NCBI RefSeq assembly: GCF_003094615.1
Contig: NZ_QDKO01000041.1
Coordinates: 17,255-81,254 of the forward strand
Length of the DNA stretch: 64,000 nt
From: Caulobacter radicis
GTDB lineage: Bacteria > Pseudomonadota > Alphaproteobacteria > Caulobacterales > Caulobacteraceae
Reading direction: 5' to 3'
Within the stretch, counting starts at the first letter, position 1. Each line of letters begins with the position of its first letter. A program made the translations under genes and the position numbers. Positions 42,201 to 49,333 of the stretch are shown piece by piece. The notes below the pieces were generated by a model. It saw only the letters and a program-made list of their open reading frames with translations, was not told the DNA's origin and searched no databases.

Positions 42201-43298
42201 GCGGTGGTCTTCGCCGCGCCCTGGCGCGAAATCTTCCGGCTGCGGCAGGTCAGTCGCCCAGGTGATCGCAGGAGCCCGGGGCGCAAGATACTGGTCAGGC
42301 TCGCGGCGCTGCTGATCTTCGGCGCGGCGGCCTGGACCCTGTCCAAGGTGAACGGCTCCTGGATGGAAGAGGGGTTTCATATCGCCTTGGTGGCGATCGG
42401 CTCGCTGTTCGCGACGGCGATCATCCTGGCGCTGGCCATGGCGCAGCCCGGGCTGCAGCACCGCCCTCTCGGGCTCGAATACCTGGCGCGCCAGCGCAGC
42501 GAGCCCAACCGGTTCCAGTTCCTGACCTCGCGCTATTCGCCCAACGAGCCCTATCGCACGGCGGCCCAGGCCTTGCGCGAGGTCGGTCGCTACCTGGCCG
42601 CCAACGAGATCGAGCAGGCGCGGATCGGCAACCGCAACCAGCTGCTATCCTGGCGCCAGCACGGCGTCAGCAAGGCCGCCCTGTTCGTCGCTGACTGGCT
42701 GTCGGGCTTCGGTTTCCGGCTCGATCGGCTGGCGGGGACGATCGTCGCGGCCGTGCTCGTCGTGGCCTTTTCAGCGCATTACGCCGCAAATCAGGGGTGG
42801 ATGGAGTTCGACGACAAGGCCCCGGATTGGAGCGCAACGCTCGCTCAGCGGCCTCCGGTCGCGAAGCCTCTGGGCCCGGACGCGCCGCCGCCCGCGACCC
42901 AGATCCGTGCTGGCCCGGTCATCGCGCCGCTGACGCTGAGCTTCGATGCGGGCCCGAGTGCGCCGTCAGGCGCCAGGCCGACCTGCCGCCAGCGGGCCGA
43001 AAAGATCATGGAGGAGGCGAAGTTCGCCAAGATCAGCCGGAAAGACCCGCCCAAGAGCCTGGAGCGCGAGCTCTGTCCCGGACTGATGTACGCTGTCGAT
43101 CTTCTGTTTCCGCTGGATCTGGACCAGCCCCGTTGGAAGGTGAAGGAGACAGCCCTGGCTGACATGCCGACCTGGGCGGCGGGGCCGGCGCGCAATGTCA
43201 TGGGCATGGTGCAGCTGTTCGGCGCCGTGTTGGTGGCCTTCTTCTTCACGGCCCTGGCGCTTCGAGCGGAAGCGGCCTTTACCCGAGTGGAGGAATAG
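39252..43298 (+). CDS. Giant predicted beta-helix membrane protein of unknown function
   Basis: I cannot assign a function to this 1348-residue protein. Residues about 130-900 contain many irregular turns of the form hydrophobic-x-G-A-x-I-x-G-x-hydrophobic (FSGARIGGIFDASDALI, LRGAKIGSDCHLIF), like pentapeptide-type or right-handed beta-helix repeats. A C-x2-C pair (RCIDCGA) occurs near residue 855. The segment RNARATVFCHPPSAWP then LSLDSFRYE (about 878-912) and a helical module SPNEPYRTAAQALREVGRYL (about 1096-1115), then GFGFRLDRL with a membrane helix, resemble conserved parts of bacterial proteins often annotated as membrane-associated oxidoreductase. Four membrane helices (about 945-965, 967-991, 1010-1033, 1043-1064) lie between these parts; two more are at 1156-1179 and 1314-1340. 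The ATG at 39252 follows GGGGGG. The preceding 99 bp are comparatively AT-rich. Confidence 0.75.
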   Translation: MVEQLREAELRDAVKAGERIDATAGLGVRRHEQAKAGGDTTGPRGLELRRPGHIPPFLFAAYQRQRLGEPDGSRDLLDYRAFELLSLLARTTLFKDPVEAGKRPSVEDRAADKRLAELKLDEGGIAPVDADVILNTLCWMADCLADPRASPECEPLLRRGLQLVGCRIVRIGSNAPLDLANLKLPFPVSFIGCVFDVPLMVNESEMISLDLSGSALPGLEARGLRTTGGVHLRRTTVISPVSFSGARIGGIFDASDALITQMQEVPWRQVEDADHGVLNLSKAVIHNEVLLERTRVWGGLSMRGAEAHRSVFLTGAVVASPLAVLEKWAYDVLSEPRVGKIKDEAVRERLEGFRDRHQRFGAYDKNLAKFELHDPFLPTHTAKHPKSSDVQRDKPRRDVEAMVDLECVVGSDWSDRSLEIILTESLRARTNAIRADGLKIVGNLFAEHLQAHGRVRLKSADISGSVRLSGATLRSGDETRTALLDPIADFLKSLDEPLKTLAVIVELQKIVTLRTWTGHAIDRPAKFVAQDYALDMREVLIGGDVSFMPGEQTPLSDTGEPPLTRGRPAAHRPAELHGVVSLGGASVRGSVYASNARFEWKPAHDDRVVQDPGQTSGKVALRGDDLYDRQAVHDEDENAARAEVDCVNGRPLDQRSLQEQYGLILRQATIGKDLDLRESEGLWGLQLEEARIAGRLRCCQVHSGADLGRDRRVPLKRRAVRMGGMFNLRGAKIGSDCHLIFDPDQGPTIKAENCVVDGHLNIYPSVGARRYTPHAPQTALSPDLRNAFVWQGCAHSWVAWRDQGEPVKPSTSVRATTWPHEFGRLWSRLTDLGKTVRRRAFARAGKEGELRCIDCGAVHDVRRWRGRDRKEWFIDLRNARATVFCHPPSAWPHPGALSLDSFRYEQSSSLGPLPPVLADNLLQHPPLEPGAQGGVAPPVDHPHRVAAGVGVLLLALAGFFGLAVRGAPLGAVFQPLLMGAALLAVVFAAPWREIFRLRQVSRPGDRRSPGRKILVRLAALLIFGAAAWTLSKVNGSWMEEGFHIALVAIGSLFATAIILALAMAQPGLQHRPLGLEYLARQRSEPNRFQFLTSRYSPNEPYRTAAQALREVGRYLAANEIEQARIGNRNQLLSWRQHGVSKAALFVADWLSGFGFRLDRLAGTIVAAVLVVAFSAHYAANQGWMEFDDKAPDWSATLAQRPPVAKPLGPDAPPPATQIRAGPVIAPLTLSFDAGPSAPSGARPTCRQRAEKIMEEAKFAKISRKDPPKSLERELCPGLMYAVDLLFPLDLDQPRWKVKETALADMPTWAAGPARNVMGMVQLFGAVLVAFFFTALALRAEAAFTRVEE

Positions 43299-43369
43299 CG
43301 CGCCGCTGAACATATCCTCACCACGTCCGTTCTCTCCCCGAGAGCCAAGCTTGGGGGAGGGCGCGGGGC

Positions 43370-45154
43370 GTGACGTTGCAGCAGGGACTGTCCTTCGCGC
43401 TGGTGGGCGCCACGGTGCTTTGCTTCGTCTGGGGCCGCTGGCGCTACGACCTGGTCGCCGTCGGGGCCCTGGCGGTGGGGGTGGTGTCGGGGCTGATCCC
43501 GCTGAAGAGCGCCTTCGAGGGCTTTTCCAACGACATCGTCATCATCATCGCCAGCGCCCTGGTGCTCAGCGCGGCGGTGTCGCGGTCGGGGATCGTCGAC
43601 ACCCTGATGGCCCCGCTGCTGCCGCGCCTGAAGACCGCCCGCAGCCAGGCGCCGGTGATGGCGGCGATCACGGCGGTGCTGTCGATGGCCACCAAGAACG
43701 TCGGGGCCCTGGCCCTGATGATGCCGTCGGCCCTGCGCATGGCCAGGAACACCGGGGTTGCGCCCTCGCGGATCCTGATGCCGATGTCGTTCGGGTCGCT
43801 GGTCGGCGGGCTGGCGGTGCTGGTCGGCACCTCGCCCAACATCATCGTCTCCGAGGTGCGGCAGGAGGCCCTGGGCAAGCCCTTCGCCATGTTCGACTTC
43901 ATGCCGGTGGGCGCGGCCCTGACGGTGATGGCCATCGCCTATCTCGCCTTCGCCTACCGCCTGCTGCCGGCCGGGCGCGAGGCGGCGGTCGACATCGACG
44001 CGGCCCTGGCGGCCAACGCCTATGTCACCGAGGTCGAGATCCCAGGCGACTGGAGCTTCGAGCAGAACCGGGTCGGCGACCTGAAACGCGCCGCGGGCGC
44101 CGCCGTGGCGGTGGTGGCCATACTGCGCGGCCGCGAGCGGATCGCCTCGCCGCACGTCGCCCGCAAGATCCAGCCCGGCGACGTGCTGCTGCTCGAGGGT
44201 CAGCAGCAGGCGCTGAACGAGCTGATCCTCAAGGCCCGCCTGCGCCTGTCCGACGCCGCCCGCCCCGTGGTGATGGACGAGCCGACCGACGAGGTGCGGG
44301 TGGTCGAGGCGGTGATCGGCGCGCAGAGCGACCTGATCGGCAAGACCGCCAAGGGCCTGGCCCTGAACGAGACCTACGGCGTCAACCTGCTGGGCGTCAG
44401 CCGCGCGGGCTATCGCCTGGCCGGACGGCTGGCGACCATCCGCATGAAGGCCGGCGACATCCTCGTCCTGCAGGGAAGCGAGCAGCAGCTGCCCGGCGCG
44501 TTGCAGGCCCTGGGCTGCCTGCCGCTGGCCGAGCGCGAGGTGCGGCTGGGCGGGGTGCGCCACGCGATCCTGCCGGCCGCCATCCTGGCCGGGGCCATGG
44601 TGCTGGTGGCGCTGGGCGTGCTGCCGGTGGCGGCCGGCTTCTTCGCCGCCGCCGTGCTGGTGGTGGCCACGGGCGCCCTGCGCATGCGCGAGGCCTATGC
44701 GTCGCTGGAGGCGCCGGTGCTGGTGCTGGTGGCGGCGATGATCCCGGTCAGCGACACCATCCAGAAGAGCGGCGGGACCGACCTGATCGCCGCCTGGCTG
44801 TCGGGCGCCTTCGACGGCATGCCGCCGCTGCTGACCCTGACGGCGATGATGGCCGTGGCGATGCTGGCCACGCCCTTTCTCAACAACGCCGCCACCGTGC
44901 TGATCGTCGCCCCGATCGGCCTGGGCCTGGCCGAGCGCCTGGGTCTCAGCCCCGATCCGTTCCTGATGGCCGTGGCGGTGGGGGCCGGCTGCGACTTCCT
45001 CACCCCCGTCGGCCACCAGTGCAACACCCTGGTGCTGGGACCGGGCGGCTACCGGTTCGGCGACTACGCCCGGCTGGGCGCGCCGCTGTCCCTGCTGATC
45101 CTGCTGACGGCGCCGGGCCTGATCGCCCTGGTCTGGCCGCTCGCCGCGCGTTGA
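43370..45154 (+). CDS. SLC13-type transporter with two TrkA-C (RCK_C) domains
   Basis: The 594-residue protein has about ten membrane helices split by a cytoplasmic insert. The N-terminal half has the DASS-like TKNVGALALMMPSA and FGSLVGGLAVLVGTSPNI; the C-terminal half has TPFLNNAATVLIVAPI and TPVGHQCNTLVLGPGGY. The insert holds two TrkA-C domains (about residues 219-290 and 303-385; IQPGDVLLLEG and MKAGDILVLQG). Relatives transport sulfate or dicarboxylates, and TrkA-C domains usually bind nucleotides. The start is GTG at 43370, 71 bases after the giant membrane protein gene, so the two may be co-transcribed. Confidence 0.87.
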   Translation: MTLQQGLSFALVGATVLCFVWGRWRYDLVAVGALAVGVVSGLIPLKSAFEGFSNDIVIIIASALVLSAAVSRSGIVDTLMAPLLPRLKTARSQAPVMAAITAVLSMATKNVGALALMMPSALRMARNTGVAPSRILMPMSFGSLVGGLAVLVGTSPNIIVSEVRQEALGKPFAMFDFMPVGAALTVMAIAYLAFAYRLLPAGREAAVDIDAALAANAYVTEVEIPGDWSFEQNRVGDLKRAAGAAVAVVAILRGRERIASPHVARKIQPGDVLLLEGQQQALNELILKARLRLSDAARPVVMDEPTDEVRVVEAVIGAQSDLIGKTAKGLALNETYGVNLLGVSRAGYRLAGRLATIRMKAGDILVLQGSEQQLPGALQALGCLPLAEREVRLGGVRHAILPAAILAGAMVLVALGVLPVAAGFFAAAVLVVATGALRMREAYASLEAPVLVLVAAMIPVSDTIQKSGGTDLIAAWLSGAFDGMPPLLTLTAMMAVAMLATPFLNNAATVLIVAPIGLGLAERLGLSPDPFLMAVAVGAGCDFLTPVGHQCNTLVLGPGGYRFGDYARLGAPLSLLILLTAPGLIALVWPLAAR

Positions 45155-45220
45155 GACGCTTGCGGAGCCGTCAAACCTCCGATCTAGTCGCGCCCGTAGC
45201 AAGGGCTGACGGGGAGCGTC

Positions 45221-45430
45221 ATGGCGACGGGCACTGTGCTGTGGTTCGACACCGCCAAGGGCTTTGGCTACATCGCGCCCGACGGCGACGACGGGGCCGA
45301 GATCAGGGTCAACGCCGCCGCGGTCGAGAGGGCCGGCCTGCCGCCGCTCGAGGACGGCCAGGCCATCGCCTACGAACTGGAGCGCGACCCGTTCAGCGGC
45401 CAGATGGTGGCCGGCAAGCTTAGGGCCTGA
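45221..45430 (+). CDS. Degenerate cold-shock-domain protein
   Basis: This 69-residue protein aligns end to end with the normal cold-shock protein at 46183. RNP1 is nearly intact (KGFGYIAP), but the RNP2 motif normally reading VFVHIS is replaced by IRVNAAAV. That removes both the Phe and the His used for stacking on single-stranded nucleic acid. The ends (MATGTVLWFD, ELERDPFSGQMVAGKL) are well kept, so it is under selection as a fold rather than a random relic. It may act as a non-canonical or regulatory CSD protein. Confidence 0.82.
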   Translation: MATGTVLWFDTAKGFGYIAPDGDDGAEIRVNAAAVERAGLPPLEDGQAIAYELERDPFSGQMVAGKLRA

Positions 45431-45440
45431 TTTTATCTCA

Positions 45441-45596
45441 CGTCGTCATCCCGGCCGAAGGCTCGCGCAGCGAGCCGTAGAGCCGGGACCCAGGGGCCGC
45501 CGCATCGAGCCGGCCGTCGCTGGGTGGCGAATCCACGCGTGGAGCCCAGTCCCCTGGATCCCGGACAAGCGCTGCGCGCTTTCCGGGATGACGGTG
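45441..45596. repeat. Family D palindromic repeat
   Basis: CGTCATCCCGGCC at the left and TTTCCGGGATGACG at the right, with GGGACCCAGGGG and CCCCTGGATCCCGG inside. It lies between the degenerate cold-shock gene and the next gene. A short open frame inside it is not considered a gene. Confidence 0.85.
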
Positions 45597-45612
45597 GATG
45601 GGGTGGTGAGTG

Positions 45613-45882
45613 TCAGCGCAGCTCGAAATAGGCCGTCGCGTCACCCTCGGTGTGGGCGACGATGGCGATCAGGTGCTCGGTCCCGTCGTCGAGGGTCAGG
45701 CGGGCGTCGCCGGCGCGGAAGGCCTGGCGCATGGCCTCGGGCTCGCCGGTCAGGCTGCCCTTGCCGGAGCGGCGGCCCGCCGGGCCGCTGGAGACCAGCA
45801 GCGAGAAGGCGATCTCCTGGCTCTGGCGGGCGATGGTCAGGGCGCCTTGGCCCGTACGCGGAACGGCTGAACTTTTACGCAT
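45613..45882 (-). CDS. Small hypothetical protein (89 residues)
   Basis: I do not recognise it. From the ATG at 45880-45882 it reads MRKSSAVPRTGQGALTIARQ and later GDARLTLDDGTEHLIAIVAHTEGDATAYFELR, a pattern suggesting a small beta-barrel-like fold. A 12-residue N-terminal extension in frame is possible but lacks support. It faces the csp gene, and the 300-bp region 45883-46182 between them is comparatively AT-rich. That region probably holds the csp promoter and long leader; no other gene is seen there. Confidence 0.55.
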   Translation of the reverse strand: MRKSSAVPRTGQGALTIARQSQEIAFSLLVSSGPAGRRSGKGSLTGEPEAMRQAFRAGDARLTLDDGTEHLIAIVAHTEGDATAYFELR

Positions 45883-46182
45883 GAGACGATAACGCCTAGC
45901 TTGGCCTTTCGCTCCCATCGCCAGAAAAAGATCCGGCGAGGGCGGATGTGAAAAAGAAAAACAGGCCGCCGCGACATCCGGCTCATCGCTGAAGAAATGA
46001 AATCGCTTGTGTTGTTATCCACAGGCGGGCATTATGAACCCATCGAATATCGACACGGTTCGGCCGCTCTCCACGCTTGTTCTTAGGATCGAGCGCCCGA
46101 GTCCATCCAAAACCTCACCGACAATTTGATCGTGCGGACCATCTTGGCCGTGCGGCTGCTCCTGTTTGCAAGGATATCTCCC

Positions 46183-46392
46183 ATGACCACCGGCACCGTG
46201 AAGTGGTTCAACTCCACCAAGGGCTTCGGCTTCATCCAGCCCGACGACGGCGGCGCGGACGTGTTCGTCCACATCTCGGCCGTCGAGCGTTCGGCGCTCG
46301 GCTCGCTGAACGAAGGCCAGAAGGTCGCTTTCGAGCTGGAGCGCGACCAGCGCAGCGGCAAGATGTCGGCCGGCCAGCTCCAGGCCGCCTGA
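46183..46392 (+). CDS. Cold-shock protein (CspA family)
   Basis: The 69-residue single cold-shock domain binds single-stranded RNA or DNA. Both RNA-binding motifs are canonical: KGFGFIQP (RNP1) and VFVHIS (RNP2). The ATG at 46183 is preceded by AAGGATAT. The preceding intergenic region is long enough for the extended leader typical of csp mRNAs, but I did not find a cold-box motif. A strong GC hairpin follows, then a DUF6481 gene on the same strand. Confidence 0.94.
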   Translation: MTTGTVKWFNSTKGFGFIQPDDGGADVFVHISAVERSALGSLNEGQKVAFELERDQRSGKMSAGQLQAA

Positions 46393-46406
46393 TCCATACG
46401 CCGTCT

Positions 46407-46431
46407 CGCCCGCGGGATCCTCCCGCGGGCG
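46407..46431 (+). terminator. Strong GC hairpin after csp
   Basis: CGCCCGCGGGA pairs perfectly with TCCCGCGGGCG across TCC. It is followed by TTCTCG rather than a U-run, so it may stabilise the csp mRNA or only partly terminate before the DUF6481 gene, which starts 17 bases further on. Confidence 0.6.
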
Positions 46432-46448
46432 TTCTCGAAAGGATCTCG

Positions 46449-46787
46449 ATGAGCTCACCGCAAAACGTCGGCCACGCCGAGCGTCTCCAGACCGCCGCCC
46501 GGGCCAAGGCGGCCCTGCTGGCCAAGTTCAAGCCGAAAGCGGCCGTCACCGATCCCCAGTTCGAAGATCGCGCCGCCTTGCGCGCGGCCGAACTCGCCGC
46601 CGTCCGCAAGGAACGCTCGGCCGCGCGGGCCCTCGTCCGTGCCGGGAACATCGGTCGCCAGGAGGCCCTGATCGAAGAAGCACTTGCAGCAAAGCGTGGG
46701 GCGCGTAAGGAACGCAAGGCGCTCACCAACGCTGAAGCCAAGGCGAAGCGCGACGCCCGCTACGCCGCGCGCAAGGCCCGGGCCTGA
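46449..46787 (+). CDS. DUF6481-type basic coiled-coil protein, second copy
   Basis: The 112-residue Lys/Arg/Ala-rich helical protein shares ALLAKFKPKAAVTDPQFEDR and RAAELAAVRKER with the protein at 17168-17551. It lies 57 bases downstream of csp and upstream of another small basic protein, suggesting a small cold- or stress-related transcription unit. GAAAGGATCTCG supplies a weak ribosome binding site. The function is unknown. Confidence 0.72.
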   Translation: MSSPQNVGHAERLQTAARAKAALLAKFKPKAAVTDPQFEDRAALRAAELAAVRKERSAARALVRAGNIGRQEALIEEALAAKRGARKERKALTNAEAKAKRDARYAARKARA

Positions 46788-46818
46788 CGCGCGGACCTTC
46801 TGTTCAGGGGAACCGCCA

Positions 46819-46980
46819 ATGGCCCGCAAGCCGAACTACAATTTCGAACGCCAGGAACGCGAGCGCCTGAAGGCGGCCAAGGCCGCGGAAAAAGCCGCCG
46901 AGAAGGCCGCCGAGCGCGCCGCCAAGCGCGCGGAAGCTGGCGAGGGCGCGCAGCGCGCCGACGACGAGCCCTCCAACTGA
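46819..46980 (+). CDS. Small basic protein (53 residues)
   Basis: It reads MARKPNYNFERQERERLKAA followed by tandem AAEKAAEKAAERA-type repeats and an acidic tail. The N-terminal MARKPNYNFERQERER block is, from memory, common in Caulobacter-type genomes; I know no function. The ATG at 46819 follows CAGGGGAA. It is the third gene of the csp-DUF6481 unit. The repeats are short and the protein is probably an extended helix. Confidence 0.6.
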   Translation: MARKPNYNFERQERERLKAAKAAEKAAEKAAERAAKRAEAGEGAQRADDEPSN

Positions 46981-46998
46981 GACGATTTCGGAACCCGG

Positions 46999-47265
46999 TT
47001 ACTTCTTTTCCGGGTTCCGGACCGACGGGCCTTCCATCTTGGAGGTGTCGGTGTTGATCGCCGGCAGGCCCGAGGGGCGGCCGGTCAGGGTCTCGATCGG
47101 ATAGACCGTGGCGCACTTGAGCCACTTGCCGGCCCAGGCGCCGCCGCGCGCCTCGCACTTGGCCTTCGGCCAGACCCACAGATAGTGGTAGCCGAACACG
47201 CCGACGATGCTGGCGAGAAAGATTCCGATGAAGATGATCTTCAGGCGGTTGATGGCGCGGTTCAT
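46999..47265 (-). CDS. Small membrane-anchored protein (88 residues)
   Basis: One N-terminal membrane helix (INRLKIIFIGIFLASIVGVFGYHYLW) is followed by a short periplasmic tail with two cysteines (KCEARGGAWAGKWLKCATV) spaced to form a disulfide. I do not recognise the family. The ATG is at 47263-47265. It is divergent from etfB across 245 bp, in which I see only two direct copies of CAGGGGAAAC (47416 and 47466). Confidence 0.6.
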   Translation of the reverse strand: MNRAINRLKIIFIGIFLASIVGVFGYHYLWVWPKAKCEARGGAWAGKWLKCATVYPIETLTGRPSGLPAINTDTSKMEGPSVRNPEKK

Positions 47266-47510
47266 GGCGGCGTCTTAAGCACCGGCCGCGCTATGTGGCT
47301 AGCCCCATTTCGTGGGCGCCATTTCGCGGAAGGAGCGCGCGAGGGCGCAGACGGCCCGCGAAAGGTGTCGTACAGTTGTTTGAATGATCCTTGAAAAAGC
47401 GCATTACGCTTACGTCAGGGGAAACTTGCAAACCTGGGAGGACGCGCTAAGTCGATTGTCCAAGCAGGGGAAACCTCGAAAGAGAAGCAGCCAGGAGGCG
47501 GCGTAGACCG

Positions 47511-48257
47511 ATGAAGGTTCTGGTCCCGGTCAAACGGGTTATCGATTACAACGTGAAGGCTCGGGTGAAAGCCGACCAGACGGGCGTCGACCTGGCGAAC
47601 GTCAAGATGTCGATGAACCCGTTCTGCGAGATCGCGGTCGAAGAGGCCGTGCGCCTCAAGGAAAAGGGCGCTGCGACCGAAGTCGTCATCGTCTCGATCG
47701 GCCCGGCTCAAGCCCAGGAAACCATCCGCACGGCGCTGGCCATGGGCGGCGACCGAGGCATCCTGATCACCAGCGACGCCGACCTCGAGCCGCTGGCCGT
47801 GGCCAAGCTGCTCAAGGCCGTGGTGGCCGAGGAGCAGCCCGGCCTCGTCCTGATGGGCAAGCAGGCCATCGACGGCGACAACAACGCCGTGGGCCAGATG
47901 CTGTCGGCCCTGCTCGACTGGCCGCAGGCGACCTACGCCTCGGCGATCGAGATCAATGGTTCGGCCGCCAAGGTCACCCGTGAAGTCGACGGCGGTCTTC
48001 AGACCCTCGACGTCGACCTGCCGGCCGTGATCACCGCCGACCTGCGCCTCAACGAGCCGCGCTACGCCAGCCTTCCCAACATCATGAAGGCCAAGAAGAA
48101 GGAAATCGCGCAGAAGACCGTCGCCGACTACGGCGTCGACGTCGCTCCGCGCCTGACCGTCGTCAAGGTCACCGAGCCGCCGAAGCGCTCGGCCGGCATC
48201 AAGGTCGAATCCGCCGCCGACCTCGTCTCCAAGCTGACCACCGCGGGGGTGCTGTAA
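47511..48257 (+). CDS. etfB: Electron transfer flavoprotein beta subunit
   Basis: It forms with EtfA the AMP/FAD flavoprotein that carries electrons from acyl-CoA and other dehydrogenases to ETF:quinone oxidoreductase. The 248-residue protein begins MKVLVPVKRVIDYNVKARVK and has the AMP-binding GKQAIDGDNNAVGQML. An AGGAGG sits at 47493-47498. It overlaps etfA by one base (TAATG). Confidence 0.96.
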   Translation: MKVLVPVKRVIDYNVKARVKADQTGVDLANVKMSMNPFCEIAVEEAVRLKEKGAATEVVIVSIGPAQAQETIRTALAMGGDRGILITSDADLEPLAVAKLLKAVVAEEQPGLVLMGKQAIDGDNNAVGQMLSALLDWPQATYASAIEINGSAAKVTREVDGGLQTLDVDLPAVITADLRLNEPRYASLPNIMKAKKKEIAQKTVADYGVDVAPRLTVVKVTEPPKRSAGIKVESAADLVSKLTTAGVL

Positions 48258-49198
48258 TGGCCGTTCTCGTCATCGCCGACAACGACAACGCGCACCTGCG
48301 CGACGGCACCCACAAGACCGTCACCGCCGCCCTGAAGCTGTCGGGCGACGTCGACGTGCTGGTGCTGGGCAAGGGCGTCTCGGCCGTGGCTGACGCCGCC
48401 GCCAAGATCGCCGGCGTCCGCAAGGTTCTGGTCGCCGAGAGCGACGCCCTGGGTCACGGCGTCGCCGAAGCCCAGGCCGACGCGGCCCTGGCGCTCGCGG
48501 GGGGCTACGACGCGATCCTCGTCCCGGCCACCGCCGGCGGCAAGAACTTCGCCCCGCGCATCGCCGCCAAGCTCGACGTCGCCCCGATCAGCGACATCGT
48601 CGAGGTGGTCTCGGCCGACACCTTCGTGCGTCCGATCTACGCCGGCAACGCGCTGGAGACCGTCCAGTCGTCCGACGCCAAGAAGGTGATCACCGTGCGT
48701 CCGACCGCCTTCGCGGCGGCCGGCGAGGGCGGCTCGGCCGCCGTCGAAGCCGTCTCGGGCGCCGACGCGGCCAAGACCCGCTTCGTCAGCGAAGAGATGG
48801 TCAAGTCCGACCGTCCGGAACTGGCCGCGGCCAAGATCGTCGTCTCGGGCGGCCGCGCCATGGGCTCGGCCGAAGAGTTCCAGGCGGTCATCGAGCCCCT
48901 GGCCGACAAGCTGGGCGCCGCCGTCGGCGCCAGCCGCGCGGCCGTCGACGCCGGCTACGCCCCGAACGACTACCAGGTCGGCCAGACCGGCAAGGTCGTC
49001 GCCCCGCAGCTCTACATCGCCGTGGGCATCTCGGGCGCCATCCAGCACCTGGCCGGCATGAAGGACTCCAAGGTGATCGTCGCGATCAACAAGGACGCCG
49101 ACGCGCCGATCTTCCAGGTCGCCGACTACGGCCTGGTCGCCGACTACAAGTCGGCCGTGCCGGACCTGATGAGCGCGCTCACCGCCGCCGGCAAGTAA
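48257..49198 (+). CDS. etfA: Electron transfer flavoprotein alpha subunit
   Basis: This is the FAD-binding subunit, 313 residues. The C-terminal FAD domain shows GRAMGSAEEFQAVIEPLADK, GQTGKVVAPQLYIAVGISGA and KDADAPIFQVADYGLVAD. It overlaps etfB and is followed by a strong terminator. Confidence 0.96.
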   Translation: MAVLVIADNDNAHLRDGTHKTVTAALKLSGDVDVLVLGKGVSAVADAAAKIAGVRKVLVAESDALGHGVAEAQADAALALAGGYDAILVPATAGGKNFAPRIAAKLDVAPISDIVEVVSADTFVRPIYAGNALETVQSSDAKKVITVRPTAFAAAGEGGSAAVEAVSGADAAKTRFVSEEMVKSDRPELAAAKIVVSGGRAMGSAEEFQAVIEPLADKLGAAVGASRAAVDAGYAPNDYQVGQTGKVVAPQLYIAVGISGAIQHLAGMKDSKVIVAINKDADAPIFQVADYGLVADYKSAVPDLMSALTAAGK

Positions 49199-49222
49199 GG
49201 CTTCTCGCGTCGTCGAGAACGG

Positions 49223-49257
49223 AAGGCCCGGGAGCAATCCCGGGCCTTTTTGCTTTT
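49223..49257 (+). terminator. Rho-independent terminator of etfBA
   Basis: AAGGCCCGGGA and TCCCGGGCCTT pair across GCAA, followed by TTTGCTTTT. Confidence 0.88.
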
Positions 49258-49272
49258 CAGGCGCCAGGCGCA

Positions 49273-49333
49273 ATCCCTCTCTCTTAGAGAGAGGGAGGGG
49301 CCCGCGCCGCAAGGCGTGGGAGGGTGAGTGGTT
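49273..49333. repeat. Family A repeat flanking the DUF559 remnant (left)
   Basis: CCCTCTCTCTTAGAGAGAGGG then GGGGCCCGCGCC...GCGTGGGAGGGTGAGTGG. It ends at the stop codon of the DUF559 gene; its mirror copy is at 49739-49800 on the other side of that gene. Confidence 0.88.

Noticed and set aside
42845..45202. A 785-codon open frame opposite the SLC13 gene
   Set aside because: His/Arg/Gln-rich shadow of the transporter; no conserved segment.
45438..45644. Short open frame within the family D repeat
   Set aside because: It is encoded by the repeat sequence, which recurs elsewhere without a conserved frame.
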